Below are positions 33,108 to 42,207 of a stretch of 55,681 bases of DNA, piece after piece. The stretch is from positions 866,709 through 922,389 of the forward strand of contig NZ_BSEX01000006.1 of assembly GCF_027922045.1 (NCBI RefSeq). The letters are read 5' to 3'. The first letter of the stretch is position 1. Every line of letters begins with the position of its first letter. Under the pieces are notes generated by a model. The model saw only the letters and a list, made by a program, of their open reading frames with translations, searched no databases and was not told where the DNA came from. A program made the translations under genes and the position numbers. The DNA is from Microbacterium terregens (GTDB taxonomy: Bacteria; Pseudomonadota; Alphaproteobacteria; Sphingomonadales; Sphingomonadaceae).

Positions 33108-33907
33108 CGGGACTGATGCAGGGCAAGCGTGGGCTCATCATGGGGCTTGCCAACGATCGTTCGCTGGCATGGGGCATCGCCAAGGCGCTCCACGAGCAGG
33201 GCGCGGAAATGGCCTTCACCTACCAGGGTGAGGCGCTGGGCAAGCGCGTGAAGCCGCTCGCCGAGCAGCTGGGCTCCGACACGCTGATCGAATGCGACGT
33301 GTCGGACATGGGCGCCCTCGACCGCGCGTTCGACGAGCTGGCGCAGAAGTGGCCGACGATCGACTTCGTCGTCCATGCGATCGGCTTTGCCGACAAGAAC
33401 GAGCTGCGCGGTCGCTATTACGACACCAGCCTCGAAAACTTCCTGATGACCATGAACATCTCGGTCTACAGCTTCACCGCCGTCGCCAAGCGCGCGCGGG
33501 AGATGATGCCGAATGGCGGCAGCCTGCTGACGCTGACCTATTATGGCTCGGAAAAGGTCGTCCCCCATTACAACGTGATGGGCGTGGCCAAGTCCGCGCT
33601 CGACACCTCGGTCAAGTATCTGGCCGTCGACCTCGGGCGCGACAACATCCGCGTCAACGCGATCTCGGCCGGCCCGATCAAGACGCTCGCCGCCTCGGGC
33701 ATCGGCGACTTCCGCTACATCCTGAAGTGGAACGAGCTCAACTCGCCGCTCCGCCGCAATGTCACCATCGAGGATGTCGGCGGCGCCGGCCTGTACATGC
33801 TCTCCGACCTGGCGAGCGGCGTCACCGGCGAGATCCACCACGTCGACGGTGGCTACAACGTCATCGGCATGAAGGCCGAGGACGCACCCGACATCGCACT
33901 GTCGTGA
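33104..33907 (+). CDS. fabI: Enoyl-[acyl-carrier-protein] reductase (NADH) FabI
   Basis: 267-aa short-chain reductase for the last step of each fatty-acid elongation cycle. It starts MTGLMQGKRGLIMGLANDRSLAWGIAKAL, the FabI-type Rossmann motif (GLANDRSLAWGIA). The catalytic pair is Y156-x6-K163 (YNVMGVAK), the FabI spacing that separates it from ordinary SDRs. AVDLGRDNIRVNAISAGPIKTLAASGI follows. The target of triclosan is this enzyme class. The GTG start at 33,104 overlaps the yihY stop by four bases and has AGGAGG ten bases upstream; the alternative ATG at 33,116 is too far from it. Confidence 0.96.
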   Translation: MTGLMQGKRGLIMGLANDRSLAWGIAKALHEQGAEMAFTYQGEALGKRVKPLAEQLGSDTLIECDVSDMGALDRAFDELAQKWPTIDFVVHAIGFADKNELRGRYYDTSLENFLMTMNISVYSFTAVAKRAREMMPNGGSLLTLTYYGSEKVVPHYNVMGVAKSALDTSVKYLAVDLGRDNIRVNAISAGPIKTLAASGIGDFRYILKWNELNSPLRRNVTIEDVGGAGLYMLSDLASGVTGEIHHVDGGYNVIGMKAEDAPDIALS

Positions 33908-34431
33908 GCATCACCATCCGCCCGGCCTCGGGCGGGGACGTGGCCGCCATCGACGCGCTGCTGCGCACCGCCTTTCCGGCACCCGACGAGGCGATGCTGG
34001 TCCAGCGGCTGTGCATCGACGGCGACATGGTGCTGACGCTGGTCGCGGACGACGAGGACGACGGCATGCTCGCGGGCATGGTGGCGTTCAGCCGCATGGC
34101 CGTGGACATCGCGGGCAAGCCCGTCGCCGCCGTCGCGCTGGCGCCGGTCGCGGTCGCCGCCTCCCACCGCCGCCAGGGCGTGGGCGAGGCGCTGGTGCGC
34201 GCCGGGCTCCAGCATCTCGCCGACGCGGGCGTGCACCTGTGCTTCGTGCTCGGTGATCCGGACTATTACGGCCGCTTCGGCTTTGCCGCCGATTGGGCAA
34301 AGGGCTTCGCCTCGCCCTACGCGGGCGACTATCTGATGGCGCTGCCGCTGCAGCAGGGCGCCATGCCCTGCGGCGTCCGCGGCGAAGCGACGCACGCCGG
34401 CGCCTTTGCGCTGCTGGGGGAGGCCGCATGA
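33904..34431 (+). CDS. GNAT family N-acetyltransferase
   Basis: 175-aa acetyl-CoA-dependent acetyltransferase. The N-terminus is [24 protein letters not shown]. The acetyl-CoA motif A reads [24 protein letters not shown], with the R-R-x-G-x-G/A pyrophosphate loop, and [14 protein letters not shown] follows, as in the YhbS subgroup. The substrate is unknown. The start GTG overlaps the fabI stop (GTGA, 33,904-33,907), and the stop overlaps the aroC ATG by four bases. Confidence 0.9.
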   Translation: MSITIRPASGGDVAAIDALLRTAFPAPDEAMLVQRLCIDGDMVLTLVADDEDDGMLAGMVAFSRMAVDIAGKPVAAVALAPVAVAASHRRQGVGEALVRAGLQHLADAGVHLCFVLGDPDYYGRFGFAADWAKGFASPYAGDYLMALPLQQGAMPCGVRGEATHAGAFALLGEAA

Positions 34432-35507
34432 GCGTCAACAGCTTTGGCCGGGTGTTCCGCTTCACCACCTGGGGCGAGAGCCACGGCCCGGCGATCGGCG
34501 CGGTGGTCGACGGCTGCCCGCCGGGGATCGCCCTCACCGAAGCCGAGATCCAGCCGTTCCTCGACGCGCGCCGTCCCGGCACCTCACGTTTCACCACCCA
34601 GCGCCGCGAGCCCGACGAAGTCCGCATCCTCTCCGGCGTGTTCGAGGGCCGCACCACCGGCACGCCCATCTCGCTGATGATCGAGAACGTCGACCAGCGT
34701 TCCAAGGATTATTCGGAGGTCGCCCAGGCCTATCGCCCCGGCCACGCCGACTACGCGTACGACGCCAAATACGGCTTCCGCGACTATCGCGGCGGCGGGC
34801 GCTCGTCCGCGCGCGAAACCGCGTCGCGGGTGGCCGCCGGCGCCGTCGCCCGGCTGGTGATTCCGGAAGTGACGATCACCGCCTGGGTCGAGGCGATCGG
34901 CGGCGACGCGATCGACTACGCCCGCTTCGATGCTGCCGAGATCGGCCGCAATCCCTTCTTCTGCCCCGATCCCGAAGCCGCCGTCCGTTGGGAGGCGCTG
35001 GTCGACCGCGCGCGCAAGGCCGGCTCGTCGCTTGGCGCCGTGGTCGCCTGCGAGGCGACCGGCGTGCCCGCCGGCTGGGGCGCGCCGCTCTATGCCAAGC
35101 TCGACAGCGAGCTCGCCGCCGCAGCCATGTCGATCAATGCGGTGAAGGGCGTCGAGATCGGCGACGGCTTCGCGGCCGCGGCGCTTTCGGGCGAGGAGAA
35201 TGCCGATCCGATGCGCCCGGGCGAGGACGGCCCCCGCTTCCTCGCCAACCACGCCGGCGGCATCGCGGGCGGGATCGCCACCGGCCAGCCGGTCCGCCTG
35301 CGCGTCGCCTTCAAGCCGACCAGCTCGATCCTGACGCCGATGGAGACCATCAACCGCGCCGGAGAGGCGACGACGCTCGCCACCCGCGGCCGGCACGACC
35401 CCTGCGTCGGCATTCGCGGCGTCCCCGTAGTCGAGGCGATGGTCGCGCTGGTCCTCGCCGATCAGAAACTGCTGCACCGCGCCCAATGCGGCGGAATCAA
35501 CCTATGA
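34428..35507 (+). CDS. aroC: Chorismate synthase
   Basis: 359-aa enzyme that turns EPSP into chorismate, the last step of the shikimate pathway, using reduced FMN. Signature segments are [18 protein letters not shown] near residue 17, [48 protein letters not shown], then [14 protein letters not shown] and the late [15 protein letters not shown] and [19 protein letters not shown]. All are intact and the length is normal. The ATG overlaps the GNAT stop by four bases. As the last gene of the chain, its level depends on translation of the genes before it unless an internal promoter exists. Confidence 0.97.
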   Translation: MSVNSFGRVFRFTTWGESHGPAIGAVVDGCPPGIALTEAEIQPFLDARRPGTSRFTTQRREPDEVRILSGVFEGRTTGTPISLMIENVDQRSKDYSEVAQAYRPGHADYAYDAKYGFRDYRGGGRSSARETASRVAAGAVARLVIPEVTITAWVEAIGGDAIDYARFDAAEIGRNPFFCPDPEAAVRWEALVDRARKAGSSLGAVVACEATGVPAGWGAPLYAKLDSELAAAAMSINAVKGVEIGDGFAAAALSGEENADPMRPGEDGPRFLANHAGGIAGGIATGQPVRLRVAFKPTSSILTPMETINRAGEATTLATRGRHDPCVGIRGVPVVEAMVALVLADQKLLHRAQCGGINL

Positions 35508-35605
35508 TAAAATAAGGATTTTTCGGCCGAGAATCTTGGCGAAAACATGGCACTTCTCGCAATCCACGGCGTTGAGCCCTCGGTTTTGGAGAAGGAAACC
35601 CCATC

Positions 35606-36097
35606 ATGCGCAAGACAATCCTGATCGGTATGCTGGCGGTTTGTGGCTCAGCCGCCGCGATCGCACAGACGACCACGAGCCCGACGACGACGAACCCGAC
35701 GGCCAATCCGACGACCACGCCGGGCACGGAAACGACCACCGACTTGCAGCGCGGGACGCAGACCACCAGCCCCGACACGTCGACGACGACGACCCCCAAC
35801 CGGTCCGATCGTCCGTCGCGCCGGGGTTCGCGGACGAACCGCGGTTCCACCACGACCATGCCGGACCGTTCGAACACGCCCGGCTCGACCACCACGTCTC
35901 CGGACGGCCTCCCCGGCAGCTCGGGCGGCACCAGCGGTAGCTGGAGCAGCTCCGGCGGCAGCGGCACCACCGGCACCGGAACGACTGGCACCACCGGCAC
36001 GACCGGGACGATGGGCACCGGCAGCACCGGGAGCGGAACCACCGGCACCGGTGGCAGCTCGGGTGGCGGCACCGGCGGCAGCTCGGGCGGTCGCTGA
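35606..36097 (+). CDS. Secreted Thr/Ser/Gly-rich low-complexity protein
   Basis: 163-aa protein with a clear signal peptide (MRKTILIGMLAVCGSAAAIAQ). After it the sequence is almost entirely Thr, Ser, Gly, Pro and Asn: a Thr/Asn/Pro half (PTTTNPTANPTTTPG), a short Arg-rich patch near residues 65-80 (RSDRPSRRGSRTNRG), and a Gly/Thr/Ser tail built on TGTTG and SGG units. It has no recognisable fold and is probably disordered in the periplasm or outside. GGAGAAGGA stands nine bases before the ATG. The upstream 98 bases are less GC-rich than the surroundings and probably hold its promoter. Confidence 0.72.
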   Translation: MRKTILIGMLAVCGSAAAIAQTTTSPTTTNPTANPTTTPGTETTTDLQRGTQTTSPDTSTTTTPNRSDRPSRRGSRTNRGSTTTMPDRSNTPGSTTTSPDGLPGSSGGTSGSWSSSGGSGTTGTGTTGTTGTTGTMGTGSTGSGTTGTGGSSGGGTGGSSGGR

Positions 36098-36135
36098 TCG
36101 CCCCTCCCGGCACCCGCCGGGACCCTTCGCACGTC

Positions 36136-36162
36136 CAGCCGGCGGCACGACGCCGCTGGCTG
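36136..36162. terminator. Possible hairpin terminator after the Thr/Gly-rich gene
   Basis: CAGCCGGCGGC pairs with GCCGCTGGCTG over eleven positions (one G-T) around a five-base loop ACGAC. A second, smaller hairpin (TCCCGGC/GCCGGGA) lies just before at about 36,106-36,123. There is no clear T-run, so factor-independent termination is uncertain. Confidence 0.4.
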
Positions 36163-36257
36163 GCGCGCGCTTTCCCTGCCCGGGGCCGCGTCCGGAATAG
36201 CTCCGGCACGCCGTTGCATCTACAAGGCGCAGGCCCCCGCAACCGGAGACCTGCCGA

Positions 36258-37337
36258 ATGTCGTTCGAGCCCCCCTACCAGCCCGATCCCGCCCGCTATG
36301 ATGGGCGCATGCCCTATAGGCGGTGCGGTCGCAGCGGCCTGGACCTGCCGGCGATCAGCCTCGGCCTCTGGCAGAATTTCGGCGGCGCGGACGTGTTCGA
36401 GACCGGCCGCGCGATCCTGCGCCGCGCGTTCGACCGCGGCGTCACCCACTTCGATCTCGCGAACAACTATGGCCCGCCCTATGGCTCGGCCGAGGAGAAT
36501 TTCGGGCGCGTGATGGCGCACGACTTCCGCGCCCATCGCGACGAGCTGCTGATCTCCACCAAGGCCGGCTGGGACATGTGGCCCGGGCCGTACGGCGGCA
36601 TCGGCGGCAGCAAAAAGTATCTGATCGCCAGCTGCGACCAGAGCCTGAAGCGCATGGGCCTCGACTATGTCGACATCTTCTATTCGCACCGCGTCGATCC
36701 CGACACGCCGCTCGAGGAGACGATGGGCGCGCTCGCCCAGATCCACGCCCAGGGCAAGGCGCTCTACGTCGGCATCTCCTCCTATTCGCCCGAGCTGACC
36801 CGCCAGGCCGCGGCCATCCTCGCCGAGCACAAGGTGCCGCTCCTCATCCACCAGCCGAGCTATTCGATGCTCAACCGCTGGATCGAAGGGGGCCTGCTGG
36901 AGACGCTCGCCGACCTCGGCACCGGCTGCATCGCCTTTTCCCCGCTCGCGCAGGGCATGCTCACGAACAAATATCTCGGCGGCGTCCCCGCCGATGCCCG
37001 CGCCTCGCGCGGCGGCTCGCTATCGCAGGGGCTGCTGACGGAAGAGAATCTCGCGCGGGTACGGGCGCTGGGTGAGATCGCCCAGGCGCGCGGCCAGAGC
37101 CTCGCCCAGATGGCGATCGCCTGGGTGCTGCGCGATCCCCGCGTCACCTCCGCGCTGATCGGCGCGCGCACCGTCGCCCAGCTCGACGACAGCCTCGATG
37201 CGCTGAACCGCCTCGACTTTTCCGAGGACGAGCTCGCCCGCATCGACGCCCATGCGGCCGAAGGCGGGATCAACCTGTGGGAAGGCTCCTCCAGCCTTCG
37301 CGAGACGCCGCCGGCCGGCGGCCGCAGCGCCGCCTGA
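36258..37337 (+). CDS. Aldo-keto reductase, YghZ / L-glyceraldehyde-3-phosphate reductase type
   Basis: 359-aa NADPH-dependent TIM-barrel reductase. It has MPYRRCGRSGLDLPAISLGLWQNFG, THFDLANNYGPPYGSAEENFG with the catalytic Asp and Tyr, ISTKAGWDMWPGPYG (Lys), DYVDIFYSHRVDP (His), and a C-terminal cofactor site SALIGARTVAQLDDSL. The GPPYGSAEENFG and WPGPYG variants identify the YghZ/AKR14 branch, which reduces L-glyceraldehyde 3-phosphate and other toxic aldehydes. The ribosome site GGAGA lies in AACCGGAGACCTGCC, a string also seen before the 30-aa ORF at 8436. It converges on ligI with 15 bases between them. Confidence 0.92.
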   Translation: MSFEPPYQPDPARYDGRMPYRRCGRSGLDLPAISLGLWQNFGGADVFETGRAILRRAFDRGVTHFDLANNYGPPYGSAEENFGRVMAHDFRAHRDELLISTKAGWDMWPGPYGGIGGSKKYLIASCDQSLKRMGLDYVDIFYSHRVDPDTPLEETMGALAQIHAQGKALYVGISSYSPELTRQAAAILAEHKVPLLIHQPSYSMLNRWIEGGLLETLADLGTGCIAFSPLAQGMLTNKYLGGVPADARASRGGSLSQGLLTEENLARVRALGEIAQARGQSLAQMAIAWVLRDPRVTSALIGARTVAQLDDSLDALNRLDFSEDELARIDAHAAEGGINLWEGSSSLRETPPAGGRSAA

Positions 37338-37352
37338 CCGGACGGGGCGCTC

Positions 37353-38246
37353 CTAGCGGGCGCCCCAGTAGAGCCGCATCGGATTGTCGACCAGCAGCCG
37401 CCGCTGCAGGTCTTCGCTCGGGGCGATGCGCGGGATGATGTCCACCAGCGCGCCGTCGTCGGGCATGTGGCTGGTCATGTTGGGGTGCGGCCAGTCCGTG
37501 CCCCACAGCACCCGGTCCGGGAAGCGCTCCACCAGCGTGCGCGCGAACGGGACCACGTCGTCGTAGCTCGGCGGACCCGACTTCGACAGCCGCTCGGGGC
37601 AGCTGACCTTGCTCCAGACATTCTCGTGCTCGGCCATCAGCCGGACGAAGCGGCCGAACTCCGGCCCGTCGACCGGCTTGGTCACGTCCGGGCGGCCCAT
37701 ATGGTCGACCACCACCGTCGTCGGCAGCGACGTGAAGAAGTTCCAGCGCTCCTCCAGGTCGGCCGCCTCGAAATAGATGACGACGTGCCAGCCGAGCGGC
37801 GCGATACGGTCGATGATCGCGCGGTAATAGGCGTCGGGCTTGGGATCGACGAGCCGCCGCACGAAGTTGAAGCGCACGCCGCGGACGCCGGCCGCGTCCA
37901 GCGCCGCCAGTTCCGCGTCCGTCACCGTGTCGCGCACCGTCGCCACGCCGCGCGCGCGCCCGTCCGCCGCCTGAAGCGCATCGACCAGCGCGCGATTGTC
38001 GGCGCCGTGGCAGGTCGCCTGCACGATCACGTTGCGCGCGAAGCCCAGGTGATCGCGCAACGCGAACAGCTGCTCCTTGCTGGCGTCGCAGGGCGTGTAC
38101 TTGCGCTCCGGCGCATAGGGAAACACGTCGCCCGGCCCGAACACATGGCAATGCGCGTCCACGGCGCCCGGCGGCGGGGTGAAGCGCGGCGTGCTCGGCG
38201 CCGGGTCCCAGCACAGCCAGTTCGGATCTATCTGAAAGTCGGCCAT
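37353..38246 (-). CDS. ligI: 2-Pyrone-4,6-dicarboxylate hydrolase LigI
   Basis: 297-aa amidohydrolase-superfamily enzyme that opens 2-pyrone-4,6-dicarboxylate to 4-oxalomesaconate. It matches the Sphingobium LigI pattern closely: RFTPPPGAVDAHCHVFGPGD near residues 21-40, LFALRDHLGFARNVIVQATCHGADN, GVRGVRFNFVRRLVD, GWHVVIYFEA, VVDHMGRPD, VLWGTDWPHPNM and NPMRLYWG. LigI is unusual in the superfamily in working without a metal ion. The length is close to SYK-6 LigI (about 293 aa). Its ATG overlaps the ligJ stop by one base (TGATG), so ligJ and ligI are coupled. Confidence 0.95.
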   Translation of the reverse strand: MADFQIDPNWLCWDPAPSTPRFTPPPGAVDAHCHVFGPGDVFPYAPERKYTPCDASKEQLFALRDHLGFARNVIVQATCHGADNRALVDALQAADGRARGVATVRDTVTDAELAALDAAGVRGVRFNFVRRLVDPKPDAYYRAIIDRIAPLGWHVVIYFEAADLEERWNFFTSLPTTVVVDHMGRPDVTKPVDGPEFGRFVRLMAEHENVWSKVSCPERLSKSGPPSYDDVVPFARTLVERFPDRVLWGTDWPHPNMTSHMPDDGALVDIIPRIAPSEDLQRRLLVDNPMRLYWGAR

Positions 38247-39268
38247 CAGAGCCCCCGTGCCTTCAGCTGCGCGTCCAACCGCGGATAGACGCGGCGGGCA
38301 TTGCCCTCGAACACCTTGCGCTTGTCCGCGTCGGGAATCGCCAGCGCGTCGATATAGCGCTTGGTGTCGTCGAAATACTGGCCCGTCTGCGGGTCGATGC
38401 CGCGCACCGCGCCCACCATCTCCGACCCGAACAGGATGTTGTCCACGTCGATCACCTCGAACAGCAGGTCGATTCCCGGCTGGTGATAGACGCAGGTGTC
38501 GAAGAACACGTTCTTCATGACGTGCTCGGTAAGCGGCGGGCGCTTGAGCATGTCCGAAAGCCCGCGATACCGCCCCCAGTGATAGGGCACCGCGCCGCCG
38601 CCGTGCGGGATGATGAAGCGCAGGTCGGGGAAATCCCGGAACAGGTCGCCCTCGATGAACTGCATGAAGGCGATGGTGTCGGCGGCGATGTAGTATGCGC
38701 CGGTCGCGTGCATCGCCGGGTTGCAGCTGCCCGACACGTGGATCATCGCCGGCACGTCCAGCTCGACCATCTTCTCGAAGAACGGGTACCAGGCGCGGTC
38801 GGTGAGCGGCGGCGCGCTGAACTTGCCGCCCGACGGATCGGGATTGAGGTTGCAACCGACGAAGCCCAGCTCGGTCACGCACCGCTCCAGCTCGGCGATC
38901 GACTGGTCGATCGACAGCTCCGGCGTCTGCGGCAGCTGGCACACGCCGACGAACGTCTCGGGGTAGAGGTCGACCACCCGCTTGATGAGGTCGTTGGAGC
39001 GCTCGGCCCAGATGCGGTTGGTGGCGGCATCGCCGACGTGCGGCGCCATGGCGGAGGCGCGCGGCGAAAAGATCGTCATGTCGGCGCCGCGCTCGCGCAG
39101 CAGGCGCAGCTGGTTGGCCTCGATCGTCTCGCGGATCTCGTCGTCGCTGATCTGCGGATAGGCGGGATCGATGTCCCCGCCCGCCTTGAACGCGCCCTTC
39201 TGCTGCTCGCGCCACTCGGTGTGCTTGGCGGGTGCGGTCGTATAATGGCCGTGGCAGTCGATGATCAT
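38246..39268 (-). CDS. ligJ: 4-Oxalomesaconate hydratase LigJ
   Basis: 340-aa amidohydrolase-fold hydratase that converts 4-oxalomesaconate, or its isomer from LigU, into 4-carboxy-4-hydroxy-2-oxoadipate. The N-terminal DCHGHYT gives the two metal-binding His (H6, H8). Further landmarks are TIFSPRASAMAPHVG, GCNLNPDPSGGKFSAPPL, MIHVSGSCN, IPHGGGAVPYHWGR and NILFGSEMVGAVRG. The length matches the 341-aa LigJ of SYK-6. It overlaps the upstream dehydrogenase gene by four bases and ligI by one, forming a tight three-gene unit. Confidence 0.94.
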   Translation of the reverse strand: MIIDCHGHYTTAPAKHTEWREQQKGAFKAGGDIDPAYPQISDDEIRETIEANQLRLLRERGADMTIFSPRASAMAPHVGDAATNRIWAERSNDLIKRVVDLYPETFVGVCQLPQTPELSIDQSIAELERCVTELGFVGCNLNPDPSGGKFSAPPLTDRAWYPFFEKMVELDVPAMIHVSGSCNPAMHATGAYYIAADTIAFMQFIEGDLFRDFPDLRFIIPHGGGAVPYHWGRYRGLSDMLKRPPLTEHVMKNVFFDTCVYHQPGIDLLFEVIDVDNILFGSEMVGAVRGIDPQTGQYFDDTKRYIDALAIPDADKRKVFEGNARRVYPRLDAQLKARGL

Positions 39269-40152
39269 TGGTCGTGCTTTCCTGTGGCGGCGAGGACGGC
39301 ATCGGCCTTGGCGGCCAGCCCCTCGGGAAGCGGAGAAAGGCCGAGGCTGCCCAGCCGCTGCTGCCAGTCGGCGGTCGCGGCCGCCATGGCACCCGACGGG
39401 CCGAGCGCGGCGGCGGTGGCGGCGGATTCGCGCATCTCGGCGGCGCGGCGCAGCCCGTGGACGAGCATGCGGTCGAGGTTGTAGTCCCCCCGCGTCCGCC
39501 AGTCCCAGCCGGGGAAGCTCGCGTCGAGCGAGGCGAGCACTTCCTCCTCGATCCCGGCAGCGCGCGCGGACAGCAGGCATTCGGCGGTCAGCGCCTCCAG
39601 CCCCTTGATGACGATCGAGCGCAGCATCTTGATCGCGCTTGCGGCCCCGACGTCGCCGGGAACCACGCGCGCCCGGAAGCCGATCCGCTCCAGCAGCGCC
39701 CGGCCCGCCTCGGCATGGGGTCCCGCCACCAGCAGCGGTACCGACAGCAGCGCCGGGCGCACCGGCGCCATCACCGCCACGTCGACATAGCGGCCGCCGG
39801 CCGCCTCGATCGCGGCTGCCGCGGCGCGCTTGGTCTCGGGCGCGACGCTGTTCATGTCGAAGAACAGGCTTCCGGCCATGAGCCCCGCCGCCGCATCGCT
39901 CGCCGCCGCAAGCGCCTGGTCCGCAGTGACCAGGCTCAGCACCGCCCCGGCGCCACGGAGCGCGTCGGCGGCGCGGTCGCAGCCGGTGACCTGCCAGCGC
40001 GCATAGTCGGCGCGCTTGGCGACGGCGGCCCCGCCTTCGGTCTTGATGTCAAAGGCGCGGATCGCGCCCGGCGGCTGCGCGCCCCAGCCTTCGCAAAAGG
40101 CCTGCGCGGCTTCGCCGAAGCCGATGAACGCCAGGGATACTGCTCGGTCCAT
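39265..40152 (-). CDS. NAD(P)-dependent dehydrogenase, DUF1932/beta-hydroxyacid type
   Basis: 295-aa protein with an N-terminal Rossmann domain (LAFIGFGEAAQAFCEGW), typical of the 6-phosphogluconate/3-hydroxyisobutyrate dehydrogenase family, and a DUF1932-type C-terminal helical domain (IKMLRSIVIKGLEALTAECLLSARAAGIEEEVLASLDASFPGWDW). FFDMNSVAPETKR and YVDVAVMAPV are also family marks. It overlaps ligJ by four bases. In classic pathways a dehydrogenase (LigC) oxidises 4-carboxy-2-hydroxymuconate semialdehyde just before LigI, but LigC is of the Gfo/Idh/MocA type, so this protein is not an orthologue. It might serve a related oxidation or reduction; its substrate is unknown. Confidence 0.82.
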   Translation of the reverse strand: MDRAVSLAFIGFGEAAQAFCEGWGAQPPGAIRAFDIKTEGGAAVAKRADYARWQVTGCDRAADALRGAGAVLSLVTADQALAAASDAAAGLMAGSLFFDMNSVAPETKRAAAAAIEAAGGRYVDVAVMAPVRPALLSVPLLVAGPHAEAGRALLERIGFRARVVPGDVGAASAIKMLRSIVIKGLEALTAECLLSARAAGIEEEVLASLDASFPGWDWRTRGDYNLDRMLVHGLRRAAEMRESAATAAALGPSGAMAAATADWQQRLGSLGLSPLPEGLAAKADAVLAATGKHDQ

Positions 40153-40180
40153 GGTCCCGAGCTAGTGCGCCGGCACGTCC

Positions 40181-41431
40181 TCAGGCATATCGGAACGGTT
40201 GGCTCTCCATTGCTTTTCCGGAAGTCCAGTCCGCGCACACCTCCCGGAACAGTGCCACGAACGTGCTTTGCAGCTGCGTCGGGTGCCAGTCGTCGCGGTG
40301 GGTGAGGCCGATGCTCCGGCGCAGCGTCTCGCCCGCGCCGGCGATCTCGACCAGCAGCCCCGCGCGCTGCTCGAACAGGAACTGGTCGCGCGACATCAGC
40401 GTCAGCCAGTCGTCCTCCAGCATCAGTCCCCGCAGCACCAGCACCGATCCGCACTCGATCCGCAGCCGCGGCGGCTCCAGCCCGCGATCGACGAACATCC
40501 GCTCCCAGCGCGCGCGCACCGGCGCCCCTTCCGCGGCGATGACCCACGGGAAATCCAATAGCCGTTCGAATGCGAAGCCGGGCTCGGCGCGTAGCGGGTG
40601 CCCGGCGCGCCCGACGATCACCGGATCGTCCAGGAACAGCGGCGCCTGCACCACGTCGCCCACCGGCAGCGGATCGCGCATCGCCCCGACCAGCAGGTCC
40701 AGGTCGCCCTGCCGAAGCGCCCCCAGCATCTCCAGATACGGCCCCTCGACCACGTTCACCGACGCACCCGGGTAGGCGCGGGCGAAGCGCGCCAGGGTCT
40801 GCGGCAGGAGGATCGCGCGGGCGAGCGGCATGGTGCCGACGGTGACGCGTCCCGCCCCCTGGTTGCGCAGCGCCTCCAGCTCATCCACGCCCGCCTGCAG
40901 CTCGGCACGCGCCAGCCTGGCGAAGCGCAGCAGCCGCACCGCCGCCCGGGTCGGCTGCACCGTGCGCCCCTGCCGGGTGAGCAGCGGCACGCCCAGCAGC
41001 TGCTCCAGTTCCCGCGCGGCACGATGCAGCGCCGGCTGCGACATGCCGGTGCGGGTGGAGGCGAGCGCGAAGCTCCCCGCCTCGTCCACCGCGATCAGCG
41101 CGCGCAGCTGGCCGAGCGTGATCCGCCGTTCCACGCGCGGCAGCGGCGGCAGGCGCGCGCCCCGCCGCACGCGATGTCCGCCGCGCGCCACATAGCCGAG
41201 CGCCCGCTCGATGCGCGCGGTCATCAGCCGCCCGGCCTCGGTGGGGCTCACGCCGCCGGGCTGGCGGTCGAACAATGCGTGGCCCAGCTGCGCCTCGACC
41301 TTGGCCACCGCCTGGGTCAGCGCCGGCTGCGACAGGTTCATGGCCTGGGACGCGGCGCTGATGCTTCCCAGCCGCGCCGCCTGCGCCACCGCATCCAGGT
41401 GCCGCAGGTTCATCTGAGCGAATGCGATCAT
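40181..41431 (-). CDS. LysR-family regulator with two tandem DNA-binding domains
   Basis: 416-aa LysR-type regulator, about 110 residues longer than usual. The excess is a second winged helix: HTH 1 covers residues about 7-65 ([32 protein letters not shown]) and HTH 2 about 104-165 ([45 protein letters not shown]). A normal effector-binding domain follows from about 185 ([17 protein letters not shown]). It is divergent from ligK across 104 bases, the standard LysR arrangement, and also lies 28 bases upstream of the dehydrogenase-ligJ-ligI group. It very likely controls the protocatechuate/gallate genes. The ATG at 41,431 is preferred over GTG 41,440 or ATG 41,413. Confidence 0.9.
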   Translation of the reverse strand: MIAFAQMNLRHLDAVAQAARLGSISAASQAMNLSQPALTQAVAKVEAQLGHALFDRQPGGVSPTEAGRLMTARIERALGYVARGGHRVRRGARLPPLPRVERRITLGQLRALIAVDEAGSFALASTRTGMSQPALHRAARELEQLLGVPLLTRQGRTVQPTRAAVRLLRFARLARAELQAGVDELEALRNQGAGRVTVGTMPLARAILLPQTLARFARAYPGASVNVVEGPYLEMLGALRQGDLDLLVGAMRDPLPVGDVVQAPLFLDDPVIVGRAGHPLRAEPGFAFERLLDFPWVIAAEGAPVRARWERMFVDRGLEPPRLRIECGSVLVLRGLMLEDDWLTLMSRDQFLFEQRAGLLVEIAGAGETLRRSIGLTHRDDWHPTQLQSTFVALFREVCADWTSGKAMESQPFRYA

Positions 41432-41535
41432 GTGACACACTTCAGCACAGCTTATGGCTCGTGCGCAAATCCACGTCCCCGATTCCGGAACGGCGGCCTA
41501 GAGAGCGGCGCAACGAGTTTGTCGAAGGAGCCAGG

Positions 41536-42207
41536 ATGCCCAGCGTCGTCACCACCGTAGAACGCGCAGATCCGGCCGTCGTCGCCGGTCTCGCCCATGC
41601 CGGCGTCGCCACCGTGCACGAGGCGCAGGGCCGCATCGGCCTGCTCGGCAGCCGCCTGCGCCCCATCTATTCCGGCGCGCGCATCGCCGGCTGTGCGGTC
41701 ACCGTGTCGGTGCCGCCGGGCGACAATTGGATGATGCACGTCGCCATCGAGCAAGTAAAAGAAGGCGATATCCTGGTGGTGGCACCGACCTCCCCGTGCG
41801 AGGACGGCTATTTCGGTGACCTGCTCGCCACCTCCGCCCTGGCGCGCGGCTGCCGCGGGCTGGTGATCGACGCAGGCGTGCGCGACGTGCGCGACCTGAC
41901 CGAGATGGGCTTCCCCGTCTGGTCGCGCGCGATCTCGGCGCAGGGCACGGTCAAGGAGACGCTGGGATCGGTCAACGTGCCGATCGTCTGCGCCGGCGAG
42001 CTGGTGAACGCGGGCGACGTGATCGTCGCCGACGACGACGGCGTCTGCGTGGTCCGCCGCACCGATGCCGCGGCGGTGCTCGAGAAGGCCCAGGCGCGCG
42101 AGGCCAAGGAAGCCGAGAAGCGCGAGCGGCTGGCCAAGGGCGAACTCGGCCTCGACATCTATGCGATGCGCGAGCGGCTGGAACAGAAGGGCCTTCGCTA
42201 TGTCTGA
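41536..42207 (+). CDS. ligK: 4-Carboxy-4-hydroxy-2-oxoadipate aldolase LigK
   Basis: 223-aa class II aldolase of the RraA-like fold. It splits 4-carboxy-4-hydroxy-2-oxoadipate into pyruvate and oxaloacetate, the last step of protocatechuate 4,5-cleavage and gallate breakdown. Landmarks are [70 protein letters not shown] (the Arg-Asp pair binds metal and substrate) and [17 protein letters not shown] stands before the ATG at 41,536. The stop lies within the ligU gene, giving an eight-base overlap. Confidence 0.93.
   Translation: MPSVVTTVERADPAVVAGLAHAGVATVHEAQGRIGLLGSRLRPIYSGARIAGCAVTVSVPPGDNWMMHVAIEQVKEGDILVVAPTSPCEDGYFGDLLATSALARGCRGLVIDAGVRDVRDLTEMGFPVWSRAISAQGTVKETLGSVNVPIVCAGELVNAGDVIVADDDGVCVVRRTDAAAVLEKAQAREAKEAEKRERLAKGELGLDIYAMRERLEQKGLRYV

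Noticed and set aside
39265..40152. Calling the dehydrogenase ligC
   Set aside because: LigC belongs to the Gfo/Idh/MocA family, while this protein has the beta-hydroxyacid dehydrogenase/DUF1932 layout; position alone is not enough.
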